64,000 bases of DNA from Plantactinospora endophytica (GCF_016862915.1 NZ_BONW01000005.1:186001-250000); one strand, 5' to 3'. Shown: positions 44,334-55,639, numbered from the stretch's first letter. Notes: generated by a model from the letters alone, not told the origin. Translations and numbers: made by a program.

Positions 44334-45269
44334 CTACTGCGGTGGGTGTGCCGGGTCGGGGGACCGCAGGTGCCGGTAGAGCGTGGCCCGGGAGACGCCC
44401 AGGCTCGCGGCGATCTGGTCCACCGTGTGCAGGCCGGCGGCGTGCATCGCCCGAGCCGCCCGTACCTGCTCGGCGCTGAGCCCGGGTGGTCGGCCGGCCC
44501 GTCGGCGACGCCCCGGCCGACCATGGTCCGGGCCGACGCGCGGGCCACCGCCCAGCCCGGAAGCCGAGCGGAGTTGTCGGCTGTCCGGGCGGTCGGAAGG
44601 CGCACCCGCCCCGCCGGCCTCCGTCGCCACTCGGCTCGCCCCCGTCGGGGCTGCCGGGACCGCTGCGACCGCACCCGCCGCCGTCGGGGCCGCCGTGCCC
44701 GCCAAGGTCACCGGTGCGGGCGGTGCCGGTTCGCCGAGCAACCGGGCCACTCCGTCGAGCATGTCCGCCCGTAGTTCGTCGTCGGGTACGTCGGCGAAGA
44801 AGACGATCGGGTCACTGAGTACCGCAGTGGCCTGGATGGCGCGGATCCGCTCGCGCCGGGTCGCGTTCGGGCCGGCCACCAGGTCGTGCGCGTGGGTGGC
44901 GAGCCGCAGGATCCGGGCGTACGTGCTGCCCTGGGAGAGCAGCGTCATGTCGTGGTAGAGCGTCCCCAGTGGGCGACGGTGTCGCAGCAGGGTGTCGAGC
45001 CAGCCCTCCAGTGCCGCCCAGCGGGCCGCCGGCCAGGGCATCCGGGCCGCCCGGTCGAGCGCCGCCTCCAGATCCGAGATGAGCGGCTCGGCCAGCGCCA
45101 CCAGGAGGTGTTCCTTGCTGGGGAAGTGGTAGAGGATGCCGGCCTTGGTCAGCTCCAGCCGGTCGGCGATCTGCCGCAGCGAGGTGCGCTGGTAGCCCTG
45201 CGTGCCGAACAGGTCCAGGGCGGTACGCAGGATCCGGCCCGGAGTGTCGAGGGTCGGCGGCGCGTCCAC
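44334..45269 (-). CDS. TetR regulator with a second, resolvase-type C-terminal HTH
   Basis: The protein has 311 aa. Residues 10-60 are a TetR HTH (ILRTALDLFGTQGYQRTSLRQIADRLELTKAGILYHF). The middle is a TetR ligand domain to about 180, then a disordered Ala/Pro/Arg linker. The end (about 262-303: GRPPGLSAEQVRAARAMHA...VDQIAASLGVSRATLYRHL) is the HTH of serine recombinases. It is divergent from an ABC exporter pair, which it probably represses. Confidence 0.88.
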   Translation of the reverse strand: MDAPPTLDTPGRILRTALDLFGTQGYQRTSLRQIADRLELTKAGILYHFPSKEHLLVALAEPLISDLEAALDRAARMPWPAARWAALEGWLDTLLRHRRPLGTLYHDMTLLSQGSTYARILRLATHAHDLVAGPNATRRERIRAIQATAVLSDPIVFFADVPDDELRADMLDGVARLLGEPAPPAPVTLAGTAAPTAAGAVAAVPAAPTGASRVATEAGGAGAPSDRPDSRQLRSASGLGGGPRVGPDHGRPGRRRRAGRPPGLSAEQVRAARAMHAAGLHTVDQIAASLGVSRATLYRHLRSPDPAHPPQ

Positions 45270-45287
45270 CCGTGCAGCGTACCGGGC

Positions 45288-45336
45288 ACTGACCGACGAT
45301 CAGAAATTTGTGACAGTCGTCCTACCATCGGTCAGT
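45288..45336. promoter_or_regulatory. Inverted repeat and promoter between TetR-HTH and ABC genes
   Basis: ACTGACCGAC (45288-45297) is inverted as ATCGGTCAGT (45327-45336, one mismatch). A -10-like TACACT starts at 45336 and a -35-like TGACAG lies about 19 bp upstream. The spacing of 29 bp between arms would suit a protein with two DNA-binding domains. Confidence 0.6.
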
Positions 45337-45425
45337 ACACTGGGGATCGAGACACCGTCACGATCCCGCTCGACGCGTCGTCTGCACTGTGGACGACGCG
45401 GAATCGGCACTAGCAAGGGAGCGTC

Positions 45426-46352
45426 ATGACCGCGATCTCGGTGGCCGGCCTGGTGAAGACCTTCGGGGCCACCCGCGCGCTGGACGAACTGGACCTGACC
45501 GTCAGGTCCGGTGAGGTGCACGGGTTCCTCGGACCGAACGGGGCGGGCAAGTCCACCACCATCCGGATCCTGCTCGGCCTGCTCCGCAGGGACGCGGGCC
45601 AGGTCAGCGTGCTCGGCGGTGATCCATGGCAGGACGCCGTGGGGCTGCACCGCCGGTTGGCGTACGTGCCCGGCGACGTGAACCTCTGGCCCAACCTCTC
45701 CGGCGGCGAGGCGATCGACCTGTTCGGTGCGCTCCGGGGCGGCCTCGACCCGGCCCGCCGGGACGAACTGCTGCGGCGCTTCGACCTCGACCCGACGAAG
45801 AAGTGCCGCACCTACTCGAAGGGAAACCGGCAGAAGGTGGCGATCGTGGCCGCGTTCGCCTCCGACGTGGAGCTGCTGGTGCTCGACGAGCCGACCTCCG
45901 GACTGGACCCGTTGATGGAGGCGGTCTTCCGGGAGTACGTCTCCGCGCTGCGCGACGCCGGCCGGACGGTCCTGCTCTCCAGCCACGTGATGTCGGAGGT
46001 GGAGGCGCTCTGCGACCGGGTCAGCATCATCCGGGCCGGCCGTACGGTCGAGTCCGGCACCCTGGCCGAACTGCGCCACCTGACCCGTACGCCGATGACG
46101 GTGGAGACCGAACGACCCGTCGACGGGCTCGCCGACCTCGCCGGGGTGCACGCGGTGACCGTCTCCGGCCCGACCACCCGGTTCGAGGTCGAGTCCGGCA
46201 CCCTCGACCCGGTGCTGACCCACCTGGCCAGGTTCGGCGTACGCACGCTGACCAGTACGCCGCCGACGTTGGAGGAGCTGTTCATGCGGCACTACGGGGA
46301 CGGATCCGACGCCGTCCCGGCGGAGCGTGCGGTGCCGGCGGGTACCCGATGA
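45426..46352 (+). CDS. ABC exporter ATP-binding protein
   Basis: The protein has 308 aa. Walker [10 protein letters not shown], signature YSKGNRQK (DrrA-type form), Walker [16 protein letters not shown]-terminal extension of about 90 residues matches antibiotic-exporter ATPases. The ATG follows AAGGGAG. It overlaps the permease by 4 bp. Confidence 0.93.
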   Translation: MTAISVAGLVKTFGATRALDELDLTVRSGEVHGFLGPNGAGKSTTIRILLGLLRRDAGQVSVLGGDPWQDAVGLHRRLAYVPGDVNLWPNLSGGEAIDLFGALRGGLDPARRDELLRRFDLDPTKKCRTYSKGNRQKVAIVAAFASDVELLVLDEPTSGLDPLMEAVFREYVSALRDAGRTVLLSSHVMSEVEALCDRVSIIRAGRTVESGTLAELRHLTRTPMTVETERPVDGLADLAGVHAVTVSGPTTRFEVESGTLDPVLTHLARFGVRTLTSTPPTLEELFMRHYGDGSDAVPAERAVPAGTR

Positions 46353-47977
46353 CCACGTTCACCGGCACCGCCCGGCTGACCAGGCTGGCGCTGCGCCGGG
46401 ACCGGGTCAAACTGCTGGTCTGGGCGCTGGCCGTGCCCGGGGTGGCCGCCCTGGTCGCGCAGAGCGTCGCCGGCATCTACGGCACCGAGCAGGACCGGAT
46501 CGGGTACGCCACCACCAGCGCGGCGAGTGTGGTGGCCCGGGCGTTCAACGGCCCGGTCTCGGGACCGAGTCTCGGCTCGGTGGTGACCGCCGAGGCGTAC
46601 ACGATGCTGGCCCTGCTCGCCGCGTTGCTGAGCACCTTCGCGGTGGTCCGGCACACCCGGCAGAACGAGGAGACCGGTCGCGCGGAACTGCTCGGCTCGG
46701 CGGTGGTCGGCCGGCACGCCCCGCTCTCGGCGGCCCTGCTCACCACGCTGGCGGCGAACGTACTCAGCGGGCTGCTGCTCGCCGGGGTACTGATCGCCGG
46801 CGAACTGCCGGTGGCCGGCTCGCTGGCTCTCGGTGCCGCGATCGCGGGTATCGGGATCTCGTTCGCGGCGGTCGCCGCGGTAACCGCCCAGATCTCCGGT
46901 ACGGCGCGCGGCGCGAACGGCATGGCCGCAGCCGTCGTCGGGCTCGCCTTCCTGCTCCGGGCGGCCGGAGACGCCTGGGGCGACGTCACCGTCGACGGGA
47001 TGCGGGTGGTCAGTGCCTGGCCGTCCTGGCTCTCCCCGCTGGGCTGGGCCAACCAGGTCCAGGCGTTCGACGGCAACCGCTGGTGGGTACTGGCGCTGAC
47101 CGCCGGGTTCGCGGCCCTCGCCGTCGGTACGGCCTTCGCGCTGACCTCGCACCGCGACCTGGGCAGCGGGCTGCTGGCGGTCCGCCGGGGACCCGCGACG
47201 GCGCCCCGGGCACTGCTCAGCCCCGTCGGGCTGGCCTGGCGGTTGCAGCGCGGCGTGGTGCTCGGCTGGGCGGTCGGCGTCGCGGTGATGGGACTGTCGA
47301 TGGGCTCGGTCGGCGACGAGGTGGGCAGCTTCGTCGGCGACAACGAGGCCGCGAGCGAACTGATCGCCCAACTCGGCGGCACCGACGAGTTGGTCGACGC
47401 GTTCCTGGGCACCATGATGGCGATGTTCGCGCTGGCGGTGGCCGGGTTCGCGGTCCAGTCGGTGCTCCGGCTCCGGGCCGAGGAGACGGCCGGCACCCTG
47501 GAGGGACTGCTCGCCACCGCGCTCAGTCGGCCCCGGTGGTTGCTCAGCCACCTGTGCTGGGCCGCGCTCGGCACGGCCGGCCTGCTGGCGCTGGCCGGCG
47601 CGAGCACCGGGCTGGGCTACGGCCTGGTCAGCGGTGACGTGCCGGGCGAGGTGGCCCGGCTGACCGTGGCCGGGCTGGTCCAGGTGCCGGCGGTATTGGC
47701 GCTCGCCGGACTGGTCGTGGTGCTGTTCGGGCTGCTGCCCCGGCTGGCCGTGGCGCTGTCCTGGTCGGTCTTCCTGCTCTGCGTGCTGGTGGGTCAGCTC
47801 GGCGCACTGCTGGAGTTGCCGCAGGCGGTGCTGAACCTGTCCCCGTTCACCCACCTGCCGGCGGTGCCGGCAACCGACCCGACCGCCACCCCGCTGGTCG
47901 CGCTGCTCGTCGTCGCCGTCGCGCTGACCGGGCTCGGCCTGGCCACCTTCCGCCGCCGGGACCTGGCGATCGGCTGA
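46349..47977 (+). CDS. ABC exporter permease
   Basis: The protein has 542 aa and about 12 hydrophobic segments in two blocks. It belongs to the large ABC-2-like permeases of actinomycete antibiotic or lipid exporters (starts [25 protein letters not shown]). The ATGA overlap with the ATPase shows coupling. The substrate is unknown; the TetR-HTH gene opposite probably senses it. Confidence 0.9.
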   Translation: MTTFTGTARLTRLALRRDRVKLLVWALAVPGVAALVAQSVAGIYGTEQDRIGYATTSAASVVARAFNGPVSGPSLGSVVTAEAYTMLALLAALLSTFAVVRHTRQNEETGRAELLGSAVVGRHAPLSAALLTTLAANVLSGLLLAGVLIAGELPVAGSLALGAAIAGIGISFAAVAAVTAQISGTARGANGMAAAVVGLAFLLRAAGDAWGDVTVDGMRVVSAWPSWLSPLGWANQVQAFDGNRWWVLALTAGFAALAVGTAFALTSHRDLGSGLLAVRRGPATAPRALLSPVGLAWRLQRGVVLGWAVGVAVMGLSMGSVGDEVGSFVGDNEAASELIAQLGGTDELVDAFLGTMMAMFALAVAGFAVQSVLRLRAEETAGTLEGLLATALSRPRWLLSHLCWAALGTAGLLALAGASTGLGYGLVSGDVPGEVARLTVAGLVQVPAVLALAGLVVVLFGLLPRLAVALSWSVFLLCVLVGQLGALLELPQAVLNLSPFTHLPAVPATDPTATPLVALLVVAVALTGLGLATFRRRDLAIG

Positions 47978-47995
47978 GCAGCCGGGCACTGTCGC

Positions 47996-48061
47996 CATCC
48001 GGCGCAACGCGGACGCCTATCCGGTGCAACGCGGACGCCTATCCGGTGCAACGCGGACGCC
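47996..48061. repeat. Three 22-bp tandem units
   Basis: Three near-identical 22-bp units, with core CCGGTGCAACGCGGACGCC, fill 47996-48061 and run into the terminator stem. Confidence 0.9.
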
Positions 48062-48088
48062 CCCGCCACCTGTGCAGGTGGCGGGGGC
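48059..48088. terminator. Convergent terminator, ABC exporter / sigma factor
   Basis: GCCCCCGCCACC (48059-48070) pairs perfectly with 48077-48088 over loop TGTGCA. It lies 17 bp from the sigma gene's stop. Confidence 0.8.
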
Positions 48089-48105
48089 GTCGACGTCGAA
48101 GGAGC

Positions 48106-49152
<1,047 letters not shown>

Positions 49153-49353
49153 CTGTCGCCTCCCCGCTTCGACAATGTGGCGCGTACCAGCGGACAACCG
49201 CGCTGGTGACACATAGCTTGGCCGGTAGGGCGTGAAGCCGAGGTGAGGAGAGCGTGCGGTTGGCATGAAACCGGGAGGTCGACGAACCCGGATTTGTCCG
49301 GTTCTTCGGCCTTGATCCGATTGATTACCGCCCGGCGGCCATGCCCGGCCCGG

Positions 49354-49518
49354 CACACACATCCGGGCTCAAGGCAAGGCGCATATCCGGGCTCGGGGCA
49401 GGCGCACATCCGGGCTCGGGCGAGCATGCATCCAGGCCCGGAGCAGGCGCACATCCGGGCCTCGGGGCGAGCACAGGTCCAGGCTCGGCCGGGCACACAT
49501 CCGGGTTCGGGCCGGCAC
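49354..49518. repeat. Degenerate tandem repeats of about 23 bp upstream of spo0M
   Basis: Seven to eight units centred on CACATCCGGGCTCGGGGCAG cover most of the gap between the divergent sigma and spo0M genes. Frames through them encode peptides like HPGSGQAHIRA, but no RBS is present. The sigma promoter must lie in 49153-49330. Confidence 0.8.
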
Positions 49519-49593
49519 GGACCTGGGCGGGAGTTGCCGGCGGCGGTTACCGTGCGAGACGGACCGAGATCAAAATGACGGATGGAGGACGTG

Positions 49594-50382
49594 GTGGTCT
49601 TCAAGCGGTTGATGCAGGCGATGGGCGTGGGCGGTCCGTCGGTCGAGACGGTGCTGACCAACCCGAACTGCCGGCCAGGCGGTCTTCTGGAGGGCCAGGT
49701 CCACGTCTCGGGCGGCGACCACCCGGTCGACGTCGAGTACGTCTCGCTCGGCCTGGTGACCCGGGTCGAGGTGGAGAGCGGTGACAGCGAGTACAACACC
49801 ACCCAGGAGTTCCAGCGGCAGCGGGTGACCGGCCCGTTCCGGTTGGAGAGCGGGCAGCGCCACGACATCCCGTTCCGTTTCGAGGTGCCGTGGGAGACGC
49901 CGCTCACCGAGATCGGCGGCCAGCACCTGCACGGGATGACCATGGGGCTGCGTACCGAGCTGGAGGTGGCTCGCGCGGTGGACAAGGGCGATCTCGACCC
50001 GGTGGCCGTGTACCCGCTGCCGGCGCAGGAACGCGTCATCGACGCTCTGGTGCAGCTCGGCTTCCGGTTCAGCCGGGCGGACGTCGAACGCGGCCACATC
50101 TACGGCGTACAGCAGACCCTGCCGTTCTACCAGGAGATCGAGTTCTACCCCGGTCCCCAGTACGCCCGGGCGATCAACCAGCTCGAACTGACCTTCGTGG
50201 CGACGCCGCAGCAGTTGCAGATCGTGCTGGAGATCGACAAGCGAGGCGGCCTCTTCACCGAGGGTCGGGACGCGTTCGGCCGGTTCGTCGTCGACTACGC
50301 GACCGTCGACCGGACCGACTGGACCCGGCAGCTCGACGGCTGGCTCCGCCAGTCGATGCAGAAGCGCGGCCTCTTCTTCTAG
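49594..50382 (+). CDS. spo0M: Sporulation-control protein Spo0M
   Basis: The protein has 262 aa. It begins MVFKRLMQAMGVGGPSVETVL, as Spo0M proteins do, and keeps the arrestin-like motifs QVHVSGGDHPVDVEYVSLGLVTRVE and HDIPFRFEVPWETPLTEIGGQ. GTG 49594 is chosen because GGAGG lies 5 nt before it and matches the family start. Spo0M influences cell division and development in Bacillus; here its role is not known. Confidence 0.92.
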   Translation: MVFKRLMQAMGVGGPSVETVLTNPNCRPGGLLEGQVHVSGGDHPVDVEYVSLGLVTRVEVESGDSEYNTTQEFQRQRVTGPFRLESGQRHDIPFRFEVPWETPLTEIGGQHLHGMTMGLRTELEVARAVDKGDLDPVAVYPLPAQERVIDALVQLGFRFSRADVERGHIYGVQQTLPFYQEIEFYPGPQYARAINQLELTFVATPQQLQIVLEIDKRGGLFTEGRDAFGRFVVDYATVDRTDWTRQLDGWLRQSMQKRGLFF

Positions 50383-50466
50383 CCCCCGCATGCCCGGAGC
50401 CCTCGTCCGCGCCGGAGCGCTCGTCCGCGTCGAACTCCACCGATTGACCGGGGCGGCGCGTCCGGC

Positions 50467-50889
50467 TCACAGGTCGAGCAGCACCGTACGCGGCCCGACG
50501 TTGACGCTCTCGACCAGCATGTGCGCCCGGAACCTGCCGGTCTCCACCTTCGCGCCCCGGATCCGCAGCGCCTCGACGAAGGCGGTCACCAGCGGTTCGG
50601 CCACCTCGGCCGGGGCCGCCGCGCCCCAACTGGGCCGGCGGCCCTTCCGGGCGTCGCCGTAGAGGGTGAACTGGCTGACCACCAGCAGCGGCGCTCCGGC
50701 GTCGGCGGCGGACCGTTCGTCGTCCAGGATGCGCAGCTCGTGCACCTTCCGGGCCATCGTCTCGGCAGTGGCCGGGGTGTCGGAGTGGGTCACCCCGAGC
50801 AGCACCAGCAGCCCGTCGGAGACCGCCCCGACCACCTCGCCGTCCACCGTCACGCTGGCCCGGCTGACCGTCTGCACCACCGCCCGCAC
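50467..50889 (-). CDS. dtd: D-aminoacyl-tRNA deacylase
   Basis: The protein has 140 aa. It has [21 protein letters not shown], the catalytic [16 protein letters not shown] and a C-terminal [12 protein letters not shown]. The usual cross-subunit Gly-cisPro motif is NxGPVT; here an Arg replaces the Val. It removes D-amino acids from mischarged tRNA. It lies 5 bp after the methyltransferase gene and is translationally close to it. Confidence 0.93.
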   Translation of the reverse strand: MRAVVQTVSRASVTVDGEVVGAVSDGLLVLLGVTHSDTPATAETMARKVHELRILDDERSAADAGAPLLVVSQFTLYGDARKGRRPSWGAAAPAEVAEPLVTAFVEALRIRGAKVETGRFRAHMLVESVNVGPRTVLLDL

Positions 50890-50894
50890 GGCGG

Positions 50895-52388
50895 TCAGTC
50901 TGCCACGGGCGCGATGACGCCGCGTTCCACCAGGTGCGCGATGATCGGCCCGGCCGCCTCCGCAAGATCATCTGCCGGTACGTCGTGCGCGAGCGCCAGC
51001 ACCCCGAGCTGCTCACGCAGCGGCACCTGACCGTTGGCCCCGCCGACCAGCGCCAGCACCAGCGGGTCCACCTCCTCCGACCAGCGCAGCCCGTGCGACT
51101 GGACGAGCACCTGCCGGTCCACCGCCCAGCCCTCGTCGCCCATCGACGCCTCCTGGCGCAGCTTCAGCCCGTCGACCGCCCGGAACCGGGTGGCCAGCAG
51201 CGCCTCGCCGTCCCGGGCCCGCAACCAGTCCTGCCGGTCGAACCAGGCGGCGATCTGCTCGCCCATCGGCGGCTGTACGGCCTGCCGCAGGTCCTCGACC
51301 CGGAGCACCGGATCGGTGTGACCGCCCCGGCGCAGGTTCACCACCCCGAAGCCGACCGCCTCCACCTTCTGCGCGTCGAACCAGTCCAGCCAGGCCGCCA
51401 TCCGATGCGGATCGGCCGCCTCGCTGGCGTCGGCCAGCCACAGGTCGACGTACGCCATCGGGTCGGCGACCTCGCGCTGGATCACCCAGGCGTCCAGGCC
51501 GGTACCCGCGAACCAGCCGGCCACCCGCTCGCCCCAGTCCTCGCCGGCCACGTGCAGCCAGTTGGCCAGGTACTGCATAGTGCCGCCCTCGGTGAGCAGC
51601 GTCGGCGCGGCGGCGGCCAGCTCGGCGGCGATCCCGTCGCCGACCCGGCCCGAGTCGCGGTAGCTGTGCGTGGTGGTGCCGGGGCCGACCACGAACGGCG
51701 GGTTGCTGACGACCAGGTCGAAGCGGCGGCCGGCCACCGGACCCACCAGGTCGCCCTTCAGCAGTTCCCAGGTGTGGCCGTTCAGGGCGGCGTTGGTCGC
51801 CGCGAACCGCAGCGACCGGTCGGAGACGTCGGTGGCGGTCACCGAGCGGGCGTGCTCGGCCAGGTGCAGGGCCTGCACACCGCTGCCGGTGCCGAGGTCG
51901 AGCGCGCTGCCGACCGGGCGCCGGACGGTCGCCCCGACCAGCGTGGTGGTCGCGCCGCCGATTCCGAGCACGTGGTCGGCGGCGAGCGGCTGGCCGGGTC
52001 GGGCACTGGCCGGCACGTCGGAGAGAACCCACCAGGAGTCCCCGTACGGCTCCAGGTCGACGCCCTGGCGGAGCCCGTCGCCGACCCGTTCGAGCAGCCC
52101 TCCGGCGAGCGCCTCGGCGAGCGGCAGCGGCGCGAAGGCCGCGCGTACCGCCTCTTCCGGCTCGGTCTGGGCACAGACGAAGAGCCGGATCAGGGTGGCC
52201 AGCGGATCCCGCTCCTCGGTGGCCCGCAGCGCAGCCCGGAAGTCGTTGCGGGCCAGACCGCTGGTCGCCCCCGGGCCGAGTCGGTCGGCGATGCCGGTCG
52301 ACGTGTAGCCCGCGCTGGTCAGTGCCGTCCGGAGCTGGTCCACCCCGGCGGGGGAGAGCAGCATGTCGTTCCCGTCCACGGCGTCCAT
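50895..52388 (-). CDS. Class I SAM-dependent methyltransferase (NPPF motif)
   Basis: The protein has 497 aa. Residues 1-120 are a helical N-terminal domain ([28 protein letters not shown]). The SAM domain has [18 protein letters not shown] and [16 protein letters not shown] marks methylation of an amide or amino group on Gln, adenine or rRNA bases. The C-terminal 180 residues are of unknown fold. It lies directly upstream of dtd. ATG 52388 starts [18 protein letters not shown] eight codons later is an alternative. Confidence 0.86.
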   Translation of the reverse strand: MDAVDGNDMLLSPAGVDQLRTALTSAGYTSTGIADRLGPGATSGLARNDFRAALRATEERDPLATLIRLFVCAQTEPEEAVRAAFAPLPLAEALAGGLLERVGDGLRQGVDLEPYGDSWWVLSDVPASARPGQPLAADHVLGIGGATTTLVGATVRRPVGSALDLGTGSGVQALHLAEHARSVTATDVSDRSLRFAATNAALNGHTWELLKGDLVGPVAGRRFDLVVSNPPFVVGPGTTTHSYRDSGRVGDGIAAELAAAAPTLLTEGGTMQYLANWLHVAGEDWGERVAGWFAGTGLDAWVIQREVADPMAYVDLWLADASEAADPHRMAAWLDWFDAQKVEAVGFGVVNLRRGGHTDPVLRVEDLRQAVQPPMGEQIAAWFDRQDWLRARDGEALLATRFRAVDGLKLRQEASMGDEGWAVDRQVLVQSHGLRWSEEVDPLVLALVGGANGQVPLREQLGVLALAHDVPADDLAEAAGPIIAHLVERGVIAPVAD

Positions 52389-52493
52389 CCTGCCGGTCGG
52401 TCCTGTCGGCCCGAGCCGCAACCCCCGCAGTTGGCGGCCCGGAACCACCCCGTCGGGTGTAACCGGCGGGTACCCCGGCCGAGTGTGCCGAGG

Positions 52494-53744
52494 TCAGTCG
52501 GCCGGTCCGACCGGCGTCTCCCCGGCGCCGGGCGGCTGTCCCGGTGCCGTCGCAGTGGGTACTTCCACCGCCGATGCCGGGGCGTCGGGCGTCGGCGCGG
52601 CCACCGACGGATTTCCGGGCGCCGGGATCGGGTGACCGGGTGTCCCGGCCGGATACGCCAGCGCCGGATCCGGCTGTCCGATCCCGACCGGATACCCGAC
52701 AACCCCACCGGCCGGGTACCCGACGGCCGCGTCGACCGGGTGCCCGACGCCGGCAGCCGGGTATCCGACCGGTACGGCGACCGGCTGCCCGACGGGTACG
52801 ACAGGGAGGTAGCCGACGGGTTCGACGGTCAGCGGCTCGGGGGTGGTGGTCGACAGTCCCCGACGGCGGGCCAGCCGGAGCACCACCACGGTGTACGCGC
52901 TGTGCACCAGCATGCTGACCACGAACATCTCCCAGGGAGCGTCCGCAGCCGTCTCCTCAGCGCCGAGTTGACCCAGTGCCGCCGCACCACCCAACGCGAT
53001 CACGTTGTTCACCACGTGCAGCGCGATCGCCGCCTCCAGCCCGCCGGTACGGATGGTCAGCCAGGCCATCAGGCCGGCCACGATCGCCAGGTCGACGAAG
53101 CCCCACCGGGTACCCCAGCCGTGGGCCAGCGCGAAGAGCACGGCCTGGAGGGCGATCGCCGGCCACGGCGTCCGGAGGAAGGCGCCGACGGCCTGCAACA
53201 GCCAGCCCCGGAAGACGTACTCCTCGGCGGCGGCCTGCAACGGGACCAGCAGGAGCAGCAGCGCCAGCGCGCCGAGGAAGCCGATCCAGCCGGGCCAGCC
53301 GGCACCGACGTCCGTACCCTCGTCGCTGCCGGTCAGCGTGAGCAGGCCGAAGCTGCCGCCGATCAACAGCAGCACGGTCGGTACGGCGACCAGCGCGCAC
53401 CAGCCGAGCCAGCGCCAGCGCAGCCGGCCGAGCACCGAGGAGACCGTACCGGTCGGCCGGGCCTGCACCCAGCGCACCGCGAGCAGCACGAAGGGCAGCG
53501 CGGCGGCGACACCCGCCAGGGTCAGGACCAGTTCGCCCAGGGCGCCGAGCGTCGGCAGGCCGTCCGGGTCGGTCGGCCGTCCGGCGAGGGCGGCGATCGA
53601 CATGCCGACGCCGGTCAGCAGGCAGACCACGACGAGTGTGCCGCCGAGGATCAGCAGCGTGCCGAGTACCGGTCGCCACCAGCGGTGCCGGTCGGTCCGG
53701 GCGAGCCGGTGGTACGGGGTACCCGGTGCGGGTGCGGTTGTCAT
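52494..53744 (-). CDS. CPBP-family intramembrane protease with Pro/Gly/Tyr-rich tail
   Basis: The protein has 416 aa and about seven to eight membrane helices. The CPBP (Abi) motifs are AAEEYVFRG, FALAHG and HVVNN. The last 110 residues are an unusual repeat tail with PVGYP and GVGHPV units. CPBP proteins cleave within the membrane. The start MTTAPAPGTPYHR at 53744 is preferred over a longer frame. The target is unknown. Confidence 0.87.
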   Translation of the reverse strand: MTTAPAPGTPYHRLARTDRHRWWRPVLGTLLILGGTLVVVCLLTGVGMSIAALAGRPTDPDGLPTLGALGELVLTLAGVAAALPFVLLAVRWVQARPTGTVSSVLGRLRWRWLGWCALVAVPTVLLLIGGSFGLLTLTGSDEGTDVGAGWPGWIGFLGALALLLLLVPLQAAAEEYVFRGWLLQAVGAFLRTPWPAIALQAVLFALAHGWGTRWGFVDLAIVAGLMAWLTIRTGGLEAAIALHVVNNVIALGGAAALGQLGAEETAADAPWEMFVVSMLVHSAYTVVVLRLARRRGLSTTTPEPLTVEPVGYLPVVPVGQPVAVPVGYPAAGVGHPVDAAVGYPAGGVVGYPVGIGQPDPALAYPAGTPGHPIPAPGNPSVAAPTPDAPASAVEVPTATAPGQPPGAGETPVGPAD

Positions 53745-53923
53745 GCACCAAGGGTGCGGCTTCGATGCCAGTGGGACATCGGCCACGTTCCCGAACCGGC
53801 CTCCGGTCCGGCGGCGTGGGCCGTTCGAACGGGTGGCCGGGCGCGCCGGCCGGCAGTGGCGGCCGGACGCGTCGACGCCGTGCGGGCGGGAGTTCTTCGC
53901 GCCGGTCGCCGGAGGGTCGTCCT

Positions 53924-53963
53924 CGACGGGATGCCGCCGGTTCGGGTCGGCGGCATCCCGTCG
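53924..53963. terminator. Terminator of the LPMO gene
   Basis: CGACGGGATGCCGCC (53924-53938) pairs perfectly with 53949-53963 across a 10-nt loop, 65 bp beyond the LPMO stop in its direction of transcription. Confidence 0.85.
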
Positions 53964-54028
53964 GGAGTGTCACGGACCGTCGCGCGCGGGCGGGCCGGGC
54001 GACGGGCTGGCGGCGGATGGACCGCAGG

Positions 54029-54700
54029 TCAGAACGTCACGTCCGAGCAGCCGTAGAAGGTCTCCGCGCTGTCGGACCGGGTCCACACCGAGTAGATGAT
54101 GTGGTGGCCGCTCTTGCCGGTGGGCAGCCGGCCGGTCCAGTAGTAGTGGCCCTCGTTGCTGCCGACGTTGCCCCGCTGCGGCGGGTTGGTGACCGAGGAG
54201 AACGGGGTGGACTCGAGGTCGCTCCAGGCCAGCGGACGGGTGGGGCTCCAGCCGTTGCGGGTGACGTAGAGGTCGAAGTGGCCGGGGTGCGCGGCCCAGT
54301 TGCTGTACCGGAACTCGACCGACGCGCCCGAACTGACCTGGGCCTTCGGGAAGTCGCTCCGGGCCAGGTCCCAGCCCCGGAAGGTGGAGTTGCCGCCGCT
54401 GCACAGTTGACCGTCCGGCACGAAGCCCCGGGTCCGGCCGGCACCGTCGGAGCGGAGCACGCTGAACCAGTTGTAGAGCGGGTAGACGCCGCTCACGTTG
54501 GCCGCGGCGACGCAGCCGGGGTTCTTGTTCACGATGTTGCCCTGCGGGGTCAGGCCGTCCCGGTAGCACGCGTAGGTGCGGCTCCCCGGGATCATCAGCG
54601 CGCCGTGTGCGGCGGCCTGGTTCGGTGAGATCACCGTCAGGAGTCCGGCGGTCAGCACGGCGCTGACGCCGACGACCGTGAGTCTGCGCAGGAGTTTCAC
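54029..54700 (-). CDS. AA10 lytic polysaccharide monooxygenase
   Basis: The protein has 223 aa. A signal peptide (1-31, ending QAAA) precedes His32, which becomes the N-terminal copper-binding His of HGALMIPGSRTYACYRDG. The second brace histidine is in NWAAHPGHFDLYVT. No extra carbohydrate-binding domain follows, so it is a single-domain enzyme. It cleaves chitin or cellulose oxidatively outside the cell. The GTG start follows AAGGGA. The 45-bp element at 54861-54905 lies 160 bp upstream. Confidence 0.94.
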   Translation of the reverse strand: MKLLRRLTVVGVSAVLTAGLLTVISPNQAAAHGALMIPGSRTYACYRDGLTPQGNIVNKNPGCVAAANVSGVYPLYNWFSVLRSDGAGRTRGFVPDGQLCSGGNSTFRGWDLARSDFPKAQVSSGASVEFRYSNWAAHPGHFDLYVTRNGWSPTRPLAWSDLESTPFSSVTNPPQRGNVGSNEGHYYWTGRLPTGKSGHHIIYSVWTRSDSAETFYGCSDVTF

Positions 54701-54860
54701 GAGTTGGGTCCCTTCTGTTCGACCACGGCCCGCAGTGGTTGTTCGTCGGGCGGCGCGGTCGGATGGAGACCGGCGGGGCGTACGGGCGTGGTGGTGGCGC
54801 CCGTCGCGCCCCGGCGCGGCTGTGGAGGGAAGAAAGTCGTGCCCGGATCCCACACTCGCC

Positions 54861-54905
54861 GTACGGTTGCCCCCGTACTGCGGCGATATGGACCATTGCA
54901 GCACG
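54861..54905. promoter_or_regulatory. 45-bp conserved element, copy A (upstream of LPMO)
   Basis: It is 40/45 identical to the copy at 56378-56422. It begins with GTACGG-6 nt-CCGTAC, a hairpin or palindrome, followed by conserved TGCGGCGATATG. It lies 160 bp upstream of the LPMO start on the LPMO's strand. I do not recognise the motif. Confidence 0.8.
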
Positions 54906-54992
54906 GGTGGCCGACTCAATCAATAGGTGTTCATCTATGTGCGGCGGACGGAAAGGTCCCGCATGTCCACCCCGGACCGGTCCGTCGGCGGA

Positions 54993-55433
54993 TCAGGCCA
55001 GTTGGAAGTCGGCGAAGTCGAAGCCCGGTGCCACCACACAGCTGACCAGGACCGGCTGCCCGCCCGCCGGTTCGGCCGCCTGCCACACGCCGCCCGGGAT
55101 CACCGCCTGCGGCGCTTCGCCGGCCGGCACGTCCGGGCCGAGCCGCACCTCCGTCGGCTCCGTCCCCGGTACCTCGGCCGAGCCGCCGAGCCACAGCCGC
55201 AGCGGGCCGCCCGAGTGCCACAACCACAGCTCGTCGGAGCGGACCACGTGCCAGCGGGACCGCTCCCCGGGGTACAGCAGGAAGTAGATCGCGGTCGCGG
55301 CGGCGCGCGGTCCGGCGTACCCCTGCGGGGTGAAGGCGTGCGTGGAGCGCCAGGTCTCGCGGAACCAGCCGCCCTCCGGGTGCGGAGCCAGGTCGAGCTG
55401 CTCGGCCAGCGGGGGTCGGCGCGGCGTCGTCAC
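54993..55433 (-). CDS. DUF985 cupin protein
   Basis: The protein has 146 aa. Core motifs are LDLAPHPEGGWFRETWRS, AIYFLLYPGERSRWHVVRSDELWLWHSG and QAVIPGGVWQAAEP, the DUF985 cupin pattern. GTG 55433 follows GGAGG at good spacing. DUF985 proteins may bind a sugar or cofactor; no activity is proven. Confidence 0.88.
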   Translation of the reverse strand: MTTPRRPPLAEQLDLAPHPEGGWFRETWRSTHAFTPQGYAGPRAAATAIYFLLYPGERSRWHVVRSDELWLWHSGGPLRLWLGGSAEVPGTEPTEVRLGPDVPAGEAPQAVIPGGVWQAAEPAGGQPVLVSCVVAPGFDFADFQLA

Positions 55434-55594
55434 GGGTTGACCTCCACTCGGGTACGGCCGCAGCCAGGCCCGGCCCGCCGGCCCACGAGCCGACGACCGG
55501 AGTCTAGGCGAGCGGGGTACCGCCGGACGGAAACGCCCACCGGACGACCCGCCCGCGCCGCCGGCCGCCCGCCCGCCAGAGGTCACCGCCGGAA

Positions 55595-55639
55595 GGTCGG
55601 AGGCCGGCTGGTCGGAGGCGCGCTGGTCAGAGGCCGGCG
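55595..55639. repeat. Three 15-bp units duplicating the 3' end of the 192-aa membrane protein gene
   Basis: Units of the form GGTCGGAGGCCGGCT cover 55595-55609, 55610-55624 and 55625-55639. The last contains the stop codon of the minus-strand gene that ends at 55627. Confidence 0.75.

Noticed and set aside
54861-54905. c-di-AMP (ydaO) riboswitch
   Set aside because: The minus-strand stretch AGTACGGGGGCAACCG recalls part of the ydaO motif, but the conserved GGGGTGAAT part is absent downstream in both copies.
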